DNA of 40,510 bases from an uncultured Bacteriovorax sp. (GTDB lineage Bacteria; Bdellovibrionota; Bacteriovoracia; Bacteriovoracales; Bacteriovoracaceae): the NCBI GenBank assembly GCA_946482295.1, contig CAMLRB010000002.1, positions 1-40,510 of the forward strand, given 5' to 3'. Both the position numbers and the translations under genes were made by a program. Each line of letters starts with the position of its first letter. Position 1 is the stretch's first letter. Under the pieces are notes generated by a model. That model did no database searches, had not been told where the DNA came from, and saw only the letters and a list, made by a program, of their open reading frames with translations. Positions 1-7,915 of this stretch are shown in pieces.

Positions 1-328
1 CTTCTTTGCATCCAAGCATAGTCATTAGACCATCAAGTGTTTCCCCATTTCCACGAGCTACGTCAGCTTTAAGCGCGATTTTGTTTGTATCAATATAGTT
101 CACTTGAGCTTGTTGCCCGTGAACTTCGTAACATCCAGATGTTCCAGATGATATTGCAGAAGTTTGTGGAGAGATAATGTTATTCAAAGTAGCAGCGACA
201 ATTTGAATCATCCCTGGTTGATCATTAAATACCATTCCTCCGATACCACATCCCGCCATTCCGTAGTGATACGCATGCGCTTGTGACATTGATGTAAGCG
301 CAACAAGCAAAGCAAGTCTCTTTAACAC
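1..328 (-). CDS. DUF3015-type exported protein, partial (C-terminus beyond window)
   Basis: The reading frame starts at a GTG (326-328) with a good Shine-Dalgarno (GGAGGT, reverse of 333-338) and runs off the left edge after 109 codons. The N-terminus is a signal peptide (LKRLALLVALTSMSQAHA) followed by YHYGMAGCGIGG, then a region ending in GNGETLDGLMTMLGC. The paired landmarks YGMAGCG and GETLxxLxxxxGC are what I know from the DUF3015 family of short exported proteins of unknown function. Two of the visible Cys are in those landmarks and could form a disulfide. The family assignment is from memory of the motif pattern, not a search. Confidence 0.72.
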   Translation of the reverse strand, partial: MLKRLALLVALTSMSQAHAYHYGMAGCGIGGMVFNDQPGMIQIVAATLNNIISPQTSAISSGTSGCYEVHGQQAQVNYIDTNKIALKADVARGNGETLDGLMTMLGCKE

Positions 329-357
329 AAATACCTCCGTCTAATTTTAGTCCTTAA

Positions 358-386
358 ATTAAAGCCTGATACTTGAATATATGCAA
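358..386 (-). promoter_or_regulatory. Possible sigma70 promoter for the DUF3015 gene
   Basis: Reading the minus strand, TTGCAT (381-386) and TTTAAT (358-363) are separated by exactly 17 bases, and the SD and GTG start of the DUF3015 gene follow about 30 bases later. The -10 matches consensus at five of six positions; the -35 matches only TTG. Position and spacing support it, but this is inference only. Confidence 0.35.
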
Positions 387-425
387 CAAATAATGTTTCA
401 TAAATTATCAAGTAGGAGTCATTCA

Positions 426-695
426 ATGCTTAAATTTTCTATCATCTTCTCGCTTCTCATTTCAACTTCAGTATTTGCAGAAAAAATTTCGCAAACGACT
501 AAAGAAGTTGTTACTGCCCCTATTGTTTATCCTGAATCTGCTGACATTCGCTGTGAAAGAGTGACTGGTCATTCACTCAGTGAATTTAAAAATAAACTTG
601 TGGAAACGTGCGATCTTAGCAAACCTTTCAGCACTTCACTTACTAAACTTTTGAACGACGATACTTATATGTTCTGTTGCAATCTCAGAAAATAA
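426..695 (+). CDS. Small exported Cys-containing protein, unknown function
   Basis: An 89-aa protein. I chose ATG 426 rather than the in-frame ATG 381 because AGGAG lies 8 bases upstream of 426 and because the protein then begins with a clean signal peptide, MLKFSIIFSLLISTSVFA, before EKISQ. The mature part is about 70 residues with Cys in IRCERV, ETCDL and a final FCCNL, enough for two disulfides. I do not recognise the family. It is divergently placed from the DUF3015 gene, which is also a small exported protein. Confidence 0.6.
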   Translation: MLKFSIIFSLLISTSVFAEKISQTTKEVVTAPIVYPESADIRCERVTGHSLSEFKNKLVETCDLSKPFSTSLTKLLNDDTYMFCCNLRK

Positions 696-787
696 AAATC
701 TCTATAACATAAGGCCATGCGTCCACGGCCCTGTGCCTAGGCCTCTTCCTTTATTTCATTTATTGTCTCTTTGATTTTATCAGAGGG

Positions 788-1036
788 GTGATTATTTTTT
801 ATCCTGAATACGATTCACAACATTGGATTTCAAAACACAAAATCGCAGTGGAAGAATTTAAATGTCCACTTTGCAAAGAAGTGTTTCTTACGACTGTCCC
901 TGTGGTCACGAAGGGATACGTTGGGGTTGAATCACCTGTTCACGAGTGTGGTGCCAGTTTCACCAAAATTATTTTAAAATCCGCACCCAACTATAAGTTA
1001 AATTCGAGTGCGGAAAACTTCAGAATTAGTTTTTAG
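788..1036 (+). CDS. Small zinc-ribbon-like protein, unknown function
   Basis: An 82-aa frame starting at GTG 788; no ATG is available upstream in frame. A G-rich stretch (GAGGGG) abuts the start, so the ribosome binding site is poorly spaced and the start is uncertain. The protein has no signal peptide. It contains FKCPLCKEVF followed some 25 residues later by VHECGASF, a CxxC plus single Cys/His arrangement that could hold a metal. The 3' end overlaps the convergent gene ending at 1026 by 11 bases. Function is not recognised; it might be a cytoplasmic zinc-binding adaptor. Confidence 0.5.
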   Translation: MIIFYPEYDSQHWISKHKIAVEEFKCPLCKEVFLTTVPVVTKGYVGVESPVHECGASFTKIILKSAPNYKLNSSAENFRISF

Positions 1037-1661
1037 TTGAAAGATTTGTGCATGTACTTTCAGATCTTATGCGTACTTCATTAACGTCGGGATTATTCAT
1101 GTTATCTTCGACTGAATTGTATTCAAGCTTATATGAATCAATTGTTTCATAACCATTTTTATCCAACCAAACTGAAGTTGAAACTCCAGAACTTATTTGT
1201 TTTTCTTCTCCGTTTACTACGTATTTACTAACTACGAATTTTCCATTTTTGTGCTCAGCTTCTATGTATGTTGTGCTTGAGCTAGTTGAACCATCTTCAA
1301 ATAAGAATTTTCTCTTGGTTGTTTTTGTATAAGTGTTCTCACCTGTAAATGTGAGATTAGATTCCATAAACATCTTCACATTTGTTGAATCGACCGAATG
1401 AGTGATCGTTCTAATACTGTCACCGTTAATCTCTACTATGTCTGTGCCTTTGGCAGTATCGCTCGTTACAACTCTTTTATAATTTTTCTTTTCTTTGTTC
1501 CAAAAAATATCATTATATTTACACTGAGAAGTCCACGTATATGAACCTTCATCGATTGGTCTCATCATGAGATCTTTATAACTGGTATATTCAATTTCAA
1601 TATCATTTGCGAACGTAATAGATGAAGCTAATAGCAATGAAGCGACTAATACTGTTTTCAT
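1026..1661 (-). CDS. Exported protein, unknown function
   Basis: A 211-aa protein starting at an ATG with GGGAG about 7 bases upstream. The signal peptide MKTVLVASLLLASSITFA is followed by NDIEIEYTSY. The mature part is rich in Thr, Ser, Lys and Asp and has alternating polar/hydrophobic stretches, as expected of a beta-rich periplasmic or surface protein. Two Cys (TSQCKYND near the N-terminus and ESTCTNLS at the C-terminus) could join the ends. I do not recognise the family. The gene has its own upstream space (1662-1887) before the tRNA-Arg gene on the same strand. Confidence 0.65.
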   Translation of the reverse strand: MKTVLVASLLLASSITFANDIEIEYTSYKDLMMRPIDEGSYTWTSQCKYNDIFWNKEKKNYKRVVTSDTAKGTDIVEINGDSIRTITHSVDSTNVKMFMESNLTFTGENTYTKTTKRKFLFEDGSTSSSTTYIEAEHKNGKFVVSKYVVNGEEKQISSGVSTSVWLDKNGYETIDSYKLEYNSVEDNMNNPDVNEVRIRSESTCTNLSTKN

Positions 1662-1887
1662 GTGATACTCCCATTAAATTTACAAAAGGGTATCACATCT
1701 TGATATTGCCCAAATAAAGTCTAAACTTTTTACATATTCTAACGTCCCACATGAACCCTATAGTGCATGAGTTACCTGGCCGAAAAAATGCGACTGTATT
1801 TTTACTTTGAATGCGAACCGAAAGTTTTACGACTAGATAATCTTTTTAAGAGGAAGAGGTTTAAGGATCTAACAGATGATTTAAAAA

Positions 1888-1964
1888 TGGCGCAATCGGC
1901 AGGAGTCGAACCTGCGACCACTTGATTCGTAGTCAAGTACTCTATCCAGCTGAGCTACGACTGC
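1888..1964 (-). tRNA. tRNA-Arg (anticodon ACG)
   Basis: The minus strand folds as a 77-nt tRNA. The acceptor arm GCAGTCG pairs with CGATTGC (one G-U), followed by discriminator G and an encoded CCA. TA at positions 8-9 is followed by the D-arm GCTCAG. The anticodon loop is CTACGAA (anticodon ACG) and the T-loop is GGTTCGACTCC. ACG is normally converted to ICG by TadA to read CGU/CGC/CGA. Confidence 0.95.
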
Positions 1965-2013
1965 GCATTTATGAGAGCTGAATATAAATCTCAGAGTCAA
2001 TTAAGTCAACGAT

Positions 2014-2898
2014 TTAAACCGGAGCATAAAGGGAAGATCGCTTAGTCTTGGGTCCTTTCTTTTGCCTTCTTTGATCCACCTTTTTAAGCACCAAAACTTT
2101 TGAAAATTCATAACTTACAAGTAGCGTAAGCGCCGTATAGTATACCCAAGCGAGAAAAGCGATGAGTGATCCAGCTGCCCCGTAGGCCGAGCCAATACTG
2201 GCCTTTCCTAAATAGATCCCAATGAGACTTTTTCCGGCGAGATAAAAAAAGGTACTTACGATGCCTGAAATTATGCAGGTTTTCCATTTCATCTTTTGGG
2301 AAGGAATGAATCGGTAAATGAGAGAGAAGATCGAACCAAACATAAAAAAGTTTAAGAGATAAGAAGAAGCCTTAATTAATAAACCTTCTCCTCCTGGGAA
2401 AACCGCTGCGAGCATTGAAGATAGTATAAGCGAGACGACTGAGAGAAATGCAAATCCAAAAACTAGACCAATACTAAAAATGCGATCTTTCACAAATCCC
2501 TTGAAACCGGCCTGGCGTTTTGCAATTTCATTGTCATTTATTTTATCAAGGGCCACTCGCAATTGATAAAAAATAGCTGATGCTGAAACAACTAAAACTA
2601 AAAAACCAATGATGCTTGATAAACCTGATAGCGAAGGATGTTCTTTTGTGTTTGAAACAATATTAAAAACTGCTTCGCCTGCTTGTGGGCCCACTGTTGC
2701 GGCCATGTTTTTATAGAGAGATTGTTGAACTTCAGGACCAATGAGTGAAGCGACAGATAATAGAATGAGCACAAATGGTGCTAGTGCGAGCGCCGTTGTA
2801 TATGCAATAGAAGCTGATAGTAAAAAAACTTCATGACGATCAATGTCTTCAAAAAATTCATTTAAAGTTTTTTTTGCTTCTGAGGAATTGAAATTCAT
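2014..2898 (-). CDS. YihY/BrkB family inner-membrane protein
   Basis: A 294-aa multi-span membrane protein of the YihY/virulence-factor-BrkB family, historically mislabelled RNase BN. I start at ATG 2898 because TAGGTGG sits 5-6 bases upstream; the GTG three codons earlier would place the start inside that site. Family landmarks visible: an N-terminal amphipathic stretch, then LLSASIAYTTALALAPFVLILLS, a central RVALDKIND region, the loop RFIPSQKMKWKTCIISG, and the C-terminal SAYGAAGSLIAFLAWVYYTALTLL helix. About six membrane segments are seen. The tail is very basic (LKKVDQRRQKKGPKTKR). The molecular role of the family is unsettled. It stands alone between tRNA genes. Confidence 0.88.
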   Translation of the reverse strand: MNFNSSEAKKTLNEFFEDIDRHEVFLLSASIAYTTALALAPFVLILLSVASLIGPEVQQSLYKNMAATVGPQAGEAVFNIVSNTKEHPSLSGLSSIIGFLVLVVSASAIFYQLRVALDKINDNEIAKRQAGFKGFVKDRIFSIGLVFGFAFLSVVSLILSSMLAAVFPGGEGLLIKASSYLLNFFMFGSIFSLIYRFIPSQKMKWKTCIISGIVSTFFYLAGKSLIGIYLGKASIGSAYGAAGSLIAFLAWVYYTALTLLVSYEFSKVLVLKKVDQRRQKKGPKTKRSSLYAPV

Positions 2899-3086
2899 TT
2901 TTACCACCTACAATAAAACACTGGTTCATGTGTGTTCTGTGCAGGCCGAATGCCCAGGAATTTCAGTTCAAATTCAGTTAAATCCATTCAGATTCAATGA
3001 GCAACGAGCGAAGCCGTAGGCGCTTATTCCAAATAAGTAATTGGAGCTGAGATGATGCTGTGATTTGAAAATGGATGTTTTTAAAA

Positions 3087-3178
3087 TGGCGGAGACGGTG
3101 AGATTCGAACTCACGGTACCCCTTGCGGGGTACGACGCCTTAGCAAGGCGCTGGATTAGACCACTCTCCCACATCTCC
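3087..3178 (-). tRNA. tRNA-Ser (anticodon GCU)
   Basis: A 92-nt class II tRNA on the minus strand. The acceptor GGAGATG pairs with CGTCTCC (one T-G), followed by G and an encoded CCA. The anticodon stem-loop is GCGCC-TTGCTAA-GGCGT, giving anticodon GCU for codons AGU/AGC. The long variable arm TCGTACCCCGCAAGGGGTAC identifies a serine tRNA. The T-arm contains GTTCGAATC. Confidence 0.95.
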
Positions 3179-3201
3179 AACAGAGGTCACGTTTACGAAA
3201 A

Positions 3202-3289
3202 TGGCGGAGGACATAGGATTCGAACCTACGGTACCTTGCGGTACGGCGGTTTTCAAAACCGCTGCAATAGACCACTCTGCCAATCCTCC
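3202..3289 (-). tRNA. tRNA-Ser (anticodon UGA)
   Basis: An 88-nt class II tRNA on the minus strand, 23 bases upstream of the Ser-GCU gene and probably co-transcribed with it. Acceptor GGAGGAT pairs with the 3' GTCCTCC, then G and an encoded CCA. The anticodon stem-loop GCGGT-TTTGAAA-ACCGC gives anticodon UGA, reading UCN codons. A long variable arm (GTACCGCAAGGTAC) is present. It begins about 50 bases after the end of the large nuo-associated operon on the same strand, so it could be read through from it. Confidence 0.95.
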
Positions 3290-3339
3290 GCATTCGTAGG
3301 AGACATATTAAGTGTTTTCGAAAAAAAAGACAAGAAAGA

Positions 3340-6300
3340 TCATTGCAGATTTCTAATTAAAGATTCAATTTGATCTTTATCTGAGGCAACGGGGTTCAAC
3401 TTTAAGTAGTCTTCGTACTTTTCCTTGGCCAACGCTCGTTGTCCAGCGGCTCGATACGCATCTCCCATTTGCTTATGAATCGTAGGATTTGTCGGATCTT
3501 CTTTTAGGGCACGATTGTAAAGCTCAATGGCCTCACTGGTATAGTTCTGATTCAAACGAATCCATCCCATAGACATGAGAGCATCAGTCGCTTTTGGGTT
3601 TAGACCAATGGCCTTTTCATATTTTGGTATCGCTTCACGATATTCTTTATTGAGTCGATGCACTTCACCTACAATAAAGTAGGCGCTATCTAAGTTAGGA
3701 TTGAGCTCTAGTTCTTTTTTGGCCATTTCGCCTGCCTTTTCCATCTCACCTTTTGCCAAATAAACTTTGGCCAATTGATAGTGCACTTTTGGATAGGACT
3801 GTAAGCGATCTTTTACTTCTGTAAATTCATCAATTGCATCGTTGTATTTTTTTTCTTCGAGGTAAAATTCACCGAGATTCATTCGGACTTTTAAATTACC
3901 CGGATTTAGTTTTAATACTTCTTTGCTGTAACTAACGAATTCATCTTTTCTTCCTTCCAGTTTTGCCGCTGAAATGAGGAATTCATATAGCCTTTCTTCT
4001 TTAATAGGTAGCTCTTGAACTTTTTTGTAATAAGCTTGAAACTCCTTAATCTGACCACTCTTGTAATAAGTCATAGCAATCGTCGAAACAAGAACTGGGT
4101 CTTCACCTATCTCTGAAATGATGTCGCGAAGATATCCAATGGCGATGTCTGTACCATCTTGTTCGTATAAAATTTCAGAGTTGAGAGCGAGATAATTTAC
4201 ATTTTTTGGATCTAGAAAAATGGCCTTTGAAATCCATTCGCGAGCAAGCGGATATTTTCTTAAGCGTAAAAAGATTTTCGCAATTCTATACATGTCCACA
4301 TCGTTTAATGGATCACGTTTTAGGGCTTCATTATACCACTTGAGGGCCATATTTGTGTTTCGTTTAGCTTCTGAGAGCTGTCCACGAAGTGAAGCATAGT
4401 CGGCACTAGAAGAGTATTTTGTTTGAGCAATCATGACCAAAGCTTTTTCAACTTCATCTAGTTTGAATGCACGTAAATATGTTTCAGCAAGAAGTTTTCG
4501 CAATTGATTGTTCTGTGGATTATCAGCAATCGCTTTGTTTAAAGCCACGATTGCCGAATCAAAAAGACCGCGCTCTGTATTGAGCTTAACTTGAAAGACT
4601 AAAGCTGGAATATATGTTGGAAGAGCGTCAACTGCTTCAATTGTGAATGAAAAAGCTCCATCTACGTTTTTATTTTTATATTCTGCTTCAGCTTTTTCTA
4701 AAAGTCTTATGACTTTACTTTCTAAGATTAATGTCTGAGAAAGTTTATCTCCTGAGACTTCAAGACGAGCAAGTGTCGTTCGTAAATCGTCTGACTCTTT
4801 TAAATCTAATGATTTTTTAAAATACATGGCCGCTTTAGTGTTGTCGTCTTTCAAGGCATGCAGATAACCCATGTGCTTTAAGTATTGTGCAAGAAAAAAG
4901 GGAGATTCTTCTGCTTCGATCGCATTCACTTTTTCCAAAACCGCTTGATACTCTTTAATCGCTTGCTCTTTGAGTAGAATGTCAGCCATTGATAAAAGAA
5001 GAAGTGCACTCTGCGGATAGTATTTTAAACCTTCGCTTAGAATAGTTTTTGCAAGTCCAGGTTGATCATCAATTAACTGAAAATTTGCAAGTTGCTTGTA
5101 GGCTTCAATAGGTTTCTTAGGAATCTTATTGAGAGCATCGAAGACTTTTCTTGCTTCGACCAATTCACCAGCATTAATCAAAAGTCGGAGATAATAAGCG
5201 AGCATTTTTGGAGATGGCTTTCCACCAGCACGAAGATAGTTCTTAATCGTGTTAATGCCTGTTTGATATTTTTGAATGCTGTCAAAGAACACTGCTGTTC
5301 CCGTCACTGTTGCAGGATCAGACAACATTTTACTTTCTGAAATTTGAATATATTTATAGAGCGTATTGGCCGCAGCACTTTTATCTTTTGTATCATCAAG
5401 TAATTCTGCATAAGCTTGAATGATTTCACCCATAGCTTCATTGTTAGCAAATTTAGCTTGCAAAGAATTTAAATAAAAGCCAGTTGAAAGCGCGCGCTTC
5501 ATGTATGTATTCTGTCCATAAAGTGTGCGAGCATCTGCCAGGAATTTATTTGCTTCGGGAATATTCTCAACACCTGCAATTGGAAACTTTACATCAACAT
5601 AAAGAAGTTCTTTTTTCTTTGGAGCATCATCAGGAGTCATGAGTACGTAGATCAGCGCCATAAAAGCAATGGCCACGATGACTGACATACCTTTCTTTTT
5701 TTTCTTAACAACGACTTCGCCATTACTTTCTTCGACAACTTCGATATCAACGTCTTCTTCGTTTTCTTCCGCTTCGGCTTGAGCGGCTTGGCGAAGAAGC
5801 TCTTCTTGCATTTCTTTTTGTTTTTTCTTTTCAAGCGTCTCTTCAATACGTGCTTGTTTATCGAACTCAACTTCTGAGACACTTAATTGAGCATTGATTG
5901 TTGGGAGTAGCGATTTTAAATTAATAAACTCCGTATTCTCACTTACTAGTTCTTCGCGAGTAGGAGCAGGAACTTCTATTTTTTTCTCAACTACCTTTTT
6001 AACTTGTTCGGGTTCTTTGGGCTTTTCTGGCAGAGGAACTACTACCGTTTTTTCCATCTCAACTGGTGCAGATGGCTTTTTTCTTAGGACAACAGTCTTC
6101 TCAATTTCATTACTTGAAACATAGTCAGGATTTTCATCTTTAAATCTTTTTTCAAGTTCATCGTAGTTAACATCAATGTTGACGTTTTTCCCAAATTTAA
6201 ACTCATTAAAAGTTTTAATTCCTGAGTGTGTACCTTCCAGATGTTTTTGAGTTACACCTGTTTTTGAATTATCTTTGTAAGATTCTTGTTTGGAGTGCGT

Positions 6301-6516
6301 GACTGTAGGATCTTTAAGATTCTTTTTGTCCAAGACATCAATGAGCTGCTTGAGCGCGGGGAAGGATTGAAGCGATCGCCAATCACCAATTGGAAATTGT
6401 TGGCAAGGTTCATTTCCCGCAATGTGTCCCTTGAGAAATAGTTCCCCGATTTCTTCGCTTGAAAAAGGTCCAACGACCCGCTCATTCTGAAGTCGGATCC
6501 TGTACTTTAAACTCAT
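3340..6516 (-). CDS. GYF-like/TPR membrane protein at the end of the nuo operon
   Basis: A 1058-aa protein starting 15 bases after module II nuoN. Residues 1-60 look like a GYF_2 domain (YRIRLQNERVVGPFSSEEIG ... DWRSL). A disordered Lys/Glu/Pro-rich linker follows, with the motif EKTVV twice (about 139-143 and 155-159). After a KKKKKG stretch there is one membrane helix (about 277-293, SVIVAIAFMALIYVLM), then roughly 700 residues of tetratricopeptide repeats (for example YREAIPKYEKAIGLNPKATD, TSEAIELYNRALKEDPTNP). By the positive-inside rule the GYF part is cytoplasmic and the TPR part periplasmic. TPRs are protein-interaction scaffolds; the partner is unknown. Position in the operon suggests, but does not show, a link to complex I assembly. 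No gene symbol is justified. Confidence 0.85.
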   Translation of the reverse strand: MSLKYRIRLQNERVVGPFSSEEIGELFLKGHIAGNEPCQQFPIGDWRSLQSFPALKQLIDVLDKKNLKDPTVTHSKQESYKDNSKTGVTQKHLEGTHSGIKTFNEFKFGKNVNIDVNYDELEKRFKDENPDYVSSNEIEKTVVLRKKPSAPVEMEKTVVVPLPEKPKEPEQVKKVVEKKIEVPAPTREELVSENTEFINLKSLLPTINAQLSVSEVEFDKQARIEETLEKKKQKEMQEELLRQAAQAEAEENEEDVDIEVVEESNGEVVVKKKKKGMSVIVAIAFMALIYVLMTPDDAPKKKELLYVDVKFPIAGVENIPEANKFLADARTLYGQNTYMKRALSTGFYLNSLQAKFANNEAMGEIIQAYAELLDDTKDKSAAANTLYKYIQISESKMLSDPATVTGTAVFFDSIQKYQTGINTIKNYLRAGGKPSPKMLAYYLRLLINAGELVEARKVFDALNKIPKKPIEAYKQLANFQLIDDQPGLAKTILSEGLKYYPQSALLLLSMADILLKEQAIKEYQAVLEKVNAIEAEESPFFLAQYLKHMGYLHALKDDNTKAAMYFKKSLDLKESDDLRTTLARLEVSGDKLSQTLILESKVIRLLEKAEAEYKNKNVDGAFSFTIEAVDALPTYIPALVFQVKLNTERGLFDSAIVALNKAIADNPQNNQLRKLLAETYLRAFKLDEVEKALVMIAQTKYSSSADYASLRGQLSEAKRNTNMALKWYNEALKRDPLNDVDMYRIAKIFLRLRKYPLAREWISKAIFLDPKNVNYLALNSEILYEQDGTDIAIGYLRDIISEIGEDPVLVSTIAMTYYKSGQIKEFQAYYKKVQELPIKEERLYEFLISAAKLEGRKDEFVSYSKEVLKLNPGNLKVRMNLGEFYLEEKKYNDAIDEFTEVKDRLQSYPKVHYQLAKVYLAKGEMEKAGEMAKKELELNPNLDSAYFIVGEVHRLNKEYREAIPKYEKAIGLNPKATDALMSMGWIRLNQNYTSEAIELYNRALKEDPTNPTIHKQMGDAYRAAGQRALAKEKYEDYLKLNPVASDKDQIESLIRNLQ

Positions 6517-6531
6517 TAAGTCCTGTGTCTA

Positions 6532-7914
6532 CTACTTCAATCCCAAGAAGAGTGATGGAGCAATTCCAATCGAGAAGATAGACACTAAAATGATAACATG
6601 AACTAATGATTCGCTAAAACGGGTTTTTAACTGGGGAACCTTTACCGAGGCGTCGTCTTCACTGAAAAGGTCGCTGACGAAACGGATATAGTAAGCAAAA
6701 CCGATGATTGAACTGATGAAGATTGAAACAGCTTCAATCGTAAAGCCTTCACGGAAATAATTCGTGAAGAGCATATACTTCATTGAGAAACCTGAAGTCA
6801 GTGGGATTCCGGCTAAACTGAGAACGAAAATAACCAACATCGCTGATAAAGCTTTATTACGATAGAATCCACCTTTGAGAATGTTTCTTCCGTCTTTATT
6901 TTTATTTAACTCAGCAAATTGGTTCAGTATTAATACAATTCCTGTTGCCGTCATTGAGTAGAGAACGAGGTAGCTGATAAGTTGAATCTCGTAAGCTTCA
7001 TCTGGATTCAAACAAATCATCATGAGCATATAACCAGTATGAGCTACTGAAGAATAAGCGATGATTCTTTTGAACTGACCTTGTACGAGGGCCATGATGT
7101 TTCCGTAGAAAGCAGACATAACCGCGATCACCTGAACAACTCTAATAAGAATGTCTTGGAACTGTGGATCTGACTCAAGAAGAAGGGCCTGAATCATCAC
7201 GATAAATTTGAAACCAATAACAATTTTTGAGATGAAGAAGTTAGTCGCTAAGTTCCCACGAGTCACGTTTGAATAAACATCTGCAATCCAAGCGTGGAAA
7301 GGGAAAGCACCAAGTTTAAAACAAGCTGTCAGGATGAAAATTCCTAAACTCACAGCATAGAGTTCCTGGTTAACAACTTTTACACCAACGAGCGAAACAC
7401 TGTTTGTAGCTCCCAGGTAAAAAGCTACTCCTAAAAGGAAGATAACTGTAATGACCGAACCTTGGATAAGATATTTAATGGCCGCTTCACGAGAGTTTTC
7501 TAAACCTGAAGTCGCAACCAGAGCGTAACCAACAAGTGCGATTGTTTCCATCGCTACATAAAACGTCATAAGTTCATTCGCGCCAAGAAGGAAAACCCCT
7601 CCTAAGAACATGAAACTCATAAGAACAGTGTTACGAACTTTAACTAAACTTTCATAACCGTTGATCAAAATCATAAGAATGTTGAGGATTGATACAACTT
7701 TTAGAAGGAGGATTTTATTTCCTTCTAAACTAAACGATTCACTCAAGGTGAAGCTGTCACTTCCAAACAACATGTAGAGAAAAACGAAGCTAGCAATTAA
7801 GCTGGCACCAAAGGAAATATATTTTCCGTTGTTTTTCACATTCAAAGTTAAAAGCGCGATTGCGTTTAAGCCTAAAAAGATGAGTATGTTTTGAACAAAA
7901 GTTAAATTTTCCAT
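6532..7914 (-). CDS. nuoN: NADH-quinone oxidoreductase subunit N (module II)
   Basis: A 460-aa antiporter-like membrane subunit of complex I, last nuo gene of module II, starting one base after the nuoM stop. The ion-path residues are visible: Glu123 (AMETIALVGY), Lys200 (FKLGAFPFH), Lys230 (FFISKIVIG) and the C-terminal Lys in FSMKYMLF. It is shorter than the module I copy (488 aa). The usual PDVYEGxPTPVT stretch after FHxW is replaced by ADVYSNVTRGNLAT, so both Pro of the PTP motif are gone and an Arg is introduced while spacing to the Lys is kept. It is still clearly NuoN, but a diverged one. Confidence 0.9.
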   Translation of the reverse strand: MENLTFVQNILIFLGLNAIALLTLNVKNNGKYISFGASLIASFVFLYMLFGSDSFTLSESFSLEGNKILLLKVVSILNILMILINGYESLVKVRNTVLMSFMFLGGVFLLGANELMTFYVAMETIALVGYALVATSGLENSREAAIKYLIQGSVITVIFLLGVAFYLGATNSVSLVGVKVVNQELYAVSLGIFILTACFKLGAFPFHAWIADVYSNVTRGNLATNFFISKIVIGFKFIVMIQALLLESDPQFQDILIRVVQVIAVMSAFYGNIMALVQGQFKRIIAYSSVAHTGYMLMMICLNPDEAYEIQLISYLVLYSMTATGIVLILNQFAELNKNKDGRNILKGGFYRNKALSAMLVIFVLSLAGIPLTSGFSMKYMLFTNYFREGFTIEAVSIFISSIIGFAYYIRFVSDLFSEDDASVKVPQLKTRFSESLVHVIILVSIFSIGIAPSLFLGLK

Positions 7915-7915
7915 T

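Noticed and set aside
701..760. GC-rich inverted segments (GGCC, CCTAGG) after the 89-aa gene
   Set aside because: No single stable stem followed by a T-run could be drawn, so I did not call a terminator.
2974..3180. Minus-strand 68-codon frame
   Set aside because: It covers the tRNA-Ser(GCU) gene; the frame is an accident of tRNA sequence.
3065..3373. Plus-strand open frame of 102 codons
   Set aside because: It runs across two well-formed tRNA-Ser genes on the other strand and has no ribosome binding site.
5652..5882. Lys-rich minus-strand frame inside the TPR gene
   Set aside because: It is a shifted reading of the charged linker of the GYF/TPR protein, with no start signals of its own.
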